A program made the position numbers and the translations under genes. DNA of 64,000 bases from Mytilus galloprovincialis (taxonomy: Eukaryota > Mollusca > Bivalvia > Mytilida > Mytilidae), in contig NC_134842.1 in NCBI RefSeq assembly GCF_965363235.1, forward strand, positions 6,785,112 through 6,849,111, in the 5' to 3' direction. Below are positions 63,601 through 64,000 of this stretch, in pieces. Below the pieces are notes generated by a model. The model was not told the DNA's origin and did not search any database. It saw nothing but the letters and a program-made list of their open reading frames with translations. Numbering within the stretch: position 1 is the first letter of the stretch; every line of letters begins with the position of its first letter.

Positions 63601-64000
63601 ACTGGAAATATATTACTTTTCAGTACAACTTCCCTAATTAAATGTATACTTACGCTGGCATGTTGTTTTTAGATTATTGTGAATTTGTGTAAATCCTCTC
63701 TGGCAACGACAATTTGATGTAAGCTTGTTTAAATCATTATCTGAACTACTGCAAGTACCTGGCCAACACCAGCGATTTTCCCATGAACACATCTCTTAAA
63801 TGTAATTGAAATGGAATGCGATGAGGTGAAATTGACTTAACTTTATTTCATACAGTAGGGTTAATTGTTAAATATTTTTTGTGTAGATGTTTTCTTAATT
63901 ACATACAAATATTAGAACAATTGAAACATCACCTGTTTTGATTCTGCAGCCAAAACCTCACAACCAATTATATAATATTGATGAAAATGATTTATATTTA
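41007..64000 (-). CDS. Giant multi-module extracellular protein, FN3-like repeats (partial, 5' end outside window)
   Basis: Seventeen exons join with matching phases, giving about 3,180 codons: >64000-63933, 63792-63654, 62653-62390, 60401-60281, 58925-57758, 56070-54870, 54093-52715, 51884-51221, 50634-50518, 49906-49581, 48272-48147, 47368-47212, 46592-46409, 46028-44431, 44271-43006, 42393-41887, 41254-41007. After an EGF-like segment the protein is a chain of ~110-130 residue modules. Each has W-x-G-F-x-D-x-x-S-x-I, then a Y-x-x-x-I-G strand, then an aromatic 'L-x-P-G-x-x-Y' strand, and ends with S-x-G-F-x-x-D-x-x-P-P. I count at least 16 such D-x-x-P boundaries. This resembles fibronectin III/Ig-type beta-sandwiches of animal surface proteins. 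No membrane segment is visible, so in this form it would be secreted. The function is unknown; recognition or adhesion is inference. The start lies beyond 64,000. Confidence 0.85.
41519..41666. mobile_element. 148-bp hAT-type MITE
   Basis: Ends CAGGGGCGGATCCAG and (complement) CAGGCGCGGATTCAG, with an imperfect 8-bp duplication GAGTTGCC / AACTTGCC at 41511-41518 and 41667-41674. CAG-start ends plus an 8-bp target fit hAT. In the last intron of the giant gene. Confidence 0.78.
41887..42393 (-). CDS. Giant gene, module exon
   Basis: 169 residues that complete the I-G strand with D-I-I-G-W-T and contain F-R-W-D-N-F-N-D-P-S-G-I. The usual D-x-x-P-P boundary is weak (S-Y-I-P-P-E-N). Acceptor TTATTTCAG, donor GTGAGC. 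Confidence 0.82.
43006..44271 (-). CDS. Giant gene, large module exon
   Basis: 422 residues. Boundaries D-D-I-A-P-M-A-G, D-N-T-P-P and D-H-T-P-P; middle W-H-G-F-E-D-E-H-S. Ends in C-E-Y-C-I-G, continued in phase by the next exon. Acceptor TTTTTCAG, donor GTACGT. Confidence 0.87.
44431..46028 (-). CDS. Giant gene, largest module exon
   Basis: 533 residues. Module middles W-I-G-F-E-D-P-Q-S-G-I and W-Y-G-F-S-D-V-E-S-D-I; boundaries D-D-T-P-P, D-Y-S-P-P and D-H-T-P-P. A cysteine cluster (C-V-A-E-Y-C-N-N-D-C-T-C) interrupts one module and may be a separate disulfide-rich insert. Acceptor TCATTTAAG, donor GTATGT. Confidence 0.88.
46409..46592 (-). CDS. Giant gene, module-end exon
   Basis: About 61 residues with K-A-C-N-G-A-G-I-C-S-Y and boundary I-D-N-S-D-P-I-P-G. 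Acceptor GATTTTCAG, donor GTAAGT, phase 2 exit that fits the next exon. Confidence 0.75.
46800..47095 (+). repeat. Family D, longest copy
   Basis: GAAGATGTGGTGTGAGTGCCAA.. through GGGCCCCAAAATTACTAG to CTACTGTACATCAGATTCC. Confidence 0.78.
47212..47368 (-). CDS. Giant gene, 52-codon exon
   Basis: Contains C-K-W-R-G-F-H-D-P-H-S-Q-I-D-S-Y-Y-V-G-L-G. I chose the acceptor at ACATTGTAG rather than the closer CCATAG because only the former keeps phase 0 from the previous exon. Donor GTAAGA, exit phase 1. Confidence 0.72.
47731..47876. repeat. Imperfect palindrome, ~65-bp arms
   Basis: Left arm GAAATGACTGTAATATTTTC.., AAATAACATTAAAAATG.., GGTGCACACTG returns as its complement after a short loop around CCCGCTCCGTGCG. 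Intronic. It may be a small foldback element. Confidence 0.75.
48147..48272 (-). CDS. Giant gene, 42-codon exon
   Basis: Starts A-T-N-G-A-G-L-S-S and holds the boundary V-D-S-T-A-P-V-I-G. Phase 0-0. Acceptor TTCATTAG, donor GTAAGT. A short open frame on the other strand is only its shadow. Confidence 0.75.
48393..48702 (+). repeat. Family A copy
   Basis: CAAGAATGTGTCCCCAGTACACG.. to TCGTAGTTGGGGCATAAAAA, with a GACGAACGAACGAACG run. Confidence 0.78.
48905..49135 (+). repeat. Family L copy
   Basis: CACCAGATGCGAATTTCGG and CAGTGATGCTCGTGGC; the reverse of this motif appears at ~50375-50445 (GCATCAATGC, AAATGCGCATCTAGTGCA). Confidence 0.55.
49581..49906 (-). CDS. Giant gene, module exon
   Basis: About 109 residues with boundary Y-D-N-T-P-P-S-T-G and middle W-F-G-I-E-D-K-E-S-G-I then F-E-I-G-I-G-S, one of the cleanest copies of the repeat. 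Acceptor TTTTCAG, donor GTATAT. Confidence 0.8.
50518..50634 (-). CDS. Giant gene, 39-codon half-module exon
   Basis: Carries the strand pair between I-G and the end of a module, including L-Q-P-G-Q-V-Y-H-A-T-V-R. Symmetrical phase 1-1, so it could be skipped without breaking the frame. Acceptor ACACACAG, donor GTAACA. Confidence 0.75.
51221..51884 (-). CDS. Giant gene, module exon
   Basis: 221 codons starting D-S-N-C-L-K-I-P. One boundary, F-D-D-G-V-P-K-G-G, then W-S-G-F-T-G; the exon stops inside the Y-Q-Y-A-I-G strand, which is completed by the next exon. Acceptor ACATTACAG, donor GTAAGA, exit phase 1. Confidence 0.82.
52088..52225 (+). repeat. Family D relative
   Basis: AGAAGATGTGGTATGATTGCC, CCATACCGCATAGTCAGCTAT and AACGAGAAAACTAACGGCC-like sequence; also related to ~46620-46745 and ~35490-35640. 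Confidence 0.65.
52715..54093 (-). CDS. Giant gene, diverged module exon
   Basis: 459 codons. Modules are more degenerate here: one clear boundary (N-I-V-P-P-R-H-G), one F-E-V-G-V-G-T strand, and an S-D-G-F-I-F-L end without the proline pair. Several cysteine pairs (G-Q-C-G-R-H-H-Q-C, C-L-L-P, S-H-C-T-K-D). Acceptor ATTTCAG, donor GTAAAA, exit phase 0. Confidence 0.82.
54870..56070 (-). CDS. Giant gene, three-module exon
   Basis: 400 codons opening with a cysteine-rich stretch (S-C-Y-C-P-I-L-G-E-C). Boundaries V-D-E-S-P-P, F-D-E-S-V-P and A-D-E-T-P-P; middle strand W-H-G-F-I-D-H-E-S-G-I followed by Y-R-V-A-I-G. Acceptor TTTTTTTAAG, donor GTAAGT, exit phase 1. Confidence 0.85.
56700..56945. 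repeat. Family C single copy
   Basis: TTCTACCTCAGGAAAAGATAAC, CTTCAACTTCGTACTTTG and GACGCAAATACAAAATTTCA match the array at 240-1640. Confidence 0.72.
57608..57713. repeat. ATT microsatellite
   Basis: About 105 bp of almost perfect ATT triplets, one interruption (AATATTATT) and a GTT variant near the end. It lies ~40 bp beyond the 57758 exon donor. Confidence 0.95.
57758..58925 (-). CDS. Giant gene, large module exon
   Basis: 389 codons. Module boundaries at Y-D-N-E-P-P and H-I-D-R-S-V-P, with a third possible at L-Y-D-N-T-S. I placed the acceptor at TTTGCAG, inside the longer open frame, because that restores phase with the 60401 exon. Donor GTAAGT. A long ATT/AAT microsatellite starts about 40 bp into the following intron. 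Confidence 0.8.
59150..59265. repeat. Family C fragment
   Basis: GAGCGTCACTGCTGAGTCTTATGTAGACG and GCGTCTGGCGTACTAAATTA, split by small differences from the array. Confidence 0.65.
59690..59960. repeat. Family F copy 2
   Basis: Shares AAAATGGTGGATTTAACCTG, CCTCTCACTGTTATGACAG and GGGTACAGCAGTCAAC with 38495-38890. Confidence 0.7.
60281..60401 (-). CDS. Giant gene exon, short linker
   Basis: 121 bp, about 40 residues, ending at donor GTTAGA in phase 2. The open frame continues past the donor, but using this donor keeps phase with the 58925 acceptor. No recognisable motif. Confidence 0.6.
60535..60745 (+). repeat. Family D copy
   Basis: GAGTGTCAATGAGACAAATCTCC.., GGCTCATACCGAACACCAAAC.. and AACAGGAAAACCAACATTC. 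Confidence 0.7.
60960..61080 (-). repeat. Family E fragment, reversed
   Basis: GGGGTTCGTGGTGCTTAGTCTT is the complement of the family E core. Confidence 0.6.
61184..61576. mobile_element. 393-bp MITE with TTAA target duplication
   Basis: Ends GGATGTACTTAGGTGAGGTT and its complement, flanked by TTAA at 61180-61183 and 61577-61580. No transposase. TTAA targets are typical of piggyBac, though the ends do not start CCC. Confidence 0.8.
62390..62653 (-). CDS. Giant gene exon, Cys-containing linker
   Basis: 88 codons from acceptor TTTTTTACAG to donor GTAATT. It has three cysteines (E-S-C-L, S-K-C-S, L-N-C-Q) and no module hallmark. It could be a small N-terminal domain of its own; I do not recognise it. 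Phase 1 in and out. Confidence 0.7.
62654..63653. other. Intron of the giant gene
   Basis: AT-rich, no further exon or known repeat recognised. The plus-strand ORF at 63319-63552 has no module motif and is not supported. Confidence 0.5.
63654..63792 (-). CDS. Giant gene, EGF-like exon
   Basis: 46 codons with six cysteines and the motif C-R-C-Q-R-G-F, which fits the EGF C-x-C-x-x-G end, preceded by W-rich C-S-W-E-N-R-W-C-W. Acceptor AAGAG, donor GTAAGT, exit phase 1. It is the only clear EGF-like unit before the repeated modules. Confidence 0.75.
63933..64000 (-). CDS. Giant gene, exon 1 in view (partial)
   Basis: Open in the frame ending V-L-A-A-E-S-K-Q, followed by a GTGATG donor. The phase-0 end fits the next exon. 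Only 68 bases are in the window, so this exon is the least certain of the chain. Confidence 0.45.

Overview
The window looks like nuclear DNA of a bivalve mollusc, probably a mussel of the Mytilus group. The reasons are AT-rich introns with GT/AG borders, extracellular proteins built from short beta-sandwich modules, and many dispersed repeats of types I recall from mussel genomes. The species call is inference; no database was available. No prokaryotic gene, CRISPR array or complete tRNA gene was found. || Layout. 1-9.0 kb is gene-free repeat sequence: a tandem family at 0.24-1.64 kb, a tRNA-derived SINE, a 169-bp satellite at 5.4-6.6 kb, and a ~150-bp tandem family. 9.1-23.4 kb (minus) is the 3' part of a gene for a type I membrane protein, in seven exons (A-G): half of a fibronectin-III-like module, a cadherin-like domain, an EGF-like domain, a membrane segment and a ~216-residue tail. 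Its intron A-B holds a 6.4-kb LINE inserted into an older repeat. 24.5-33.2 kb (plus) is a second, head-to-head copy of exons B-G, so the two form a large imperfect inverted duplication. 33.2-41 kb is repeat-rich spacer. 41.0-64.0 kb (minus) is a very large gene that runs off the right edge: 17 phase-consistent exons, about 3,180 codons in view, with at least 16 repeated modules. || How the genes relate. The 41-64 kb gene encodes many copies of the module whose second half starts exon A, so it may be the upstream part of the same kind of receptor. However, it reaches a stop at 41,007 with a polyadenylation signal beyond it, and the half-module exon needed to join it to exon A is not visible. 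The plus-strand copy has no promoter or first exon in view. || Main points for a second look: (1) the inverted duplication, with one intron insertion shared by both arms and uneven divergence along the protein; (2) exon edges tandemly duplicated together with their splice sites (133 bp x6, 81 bp x4, 87 bp x3, ~83 bp x2), where every extra site checked leads to a stop; (3) a LINE whose two ORFs lie in one frame separated by a single TAG in the leaky context TAG-CAR-YYA; (4) a 1,319-bp inverted-repeat transposon that split one array unit and left a TGA target duplication; (5) several small non-autonomous DNA elements with readable ends.
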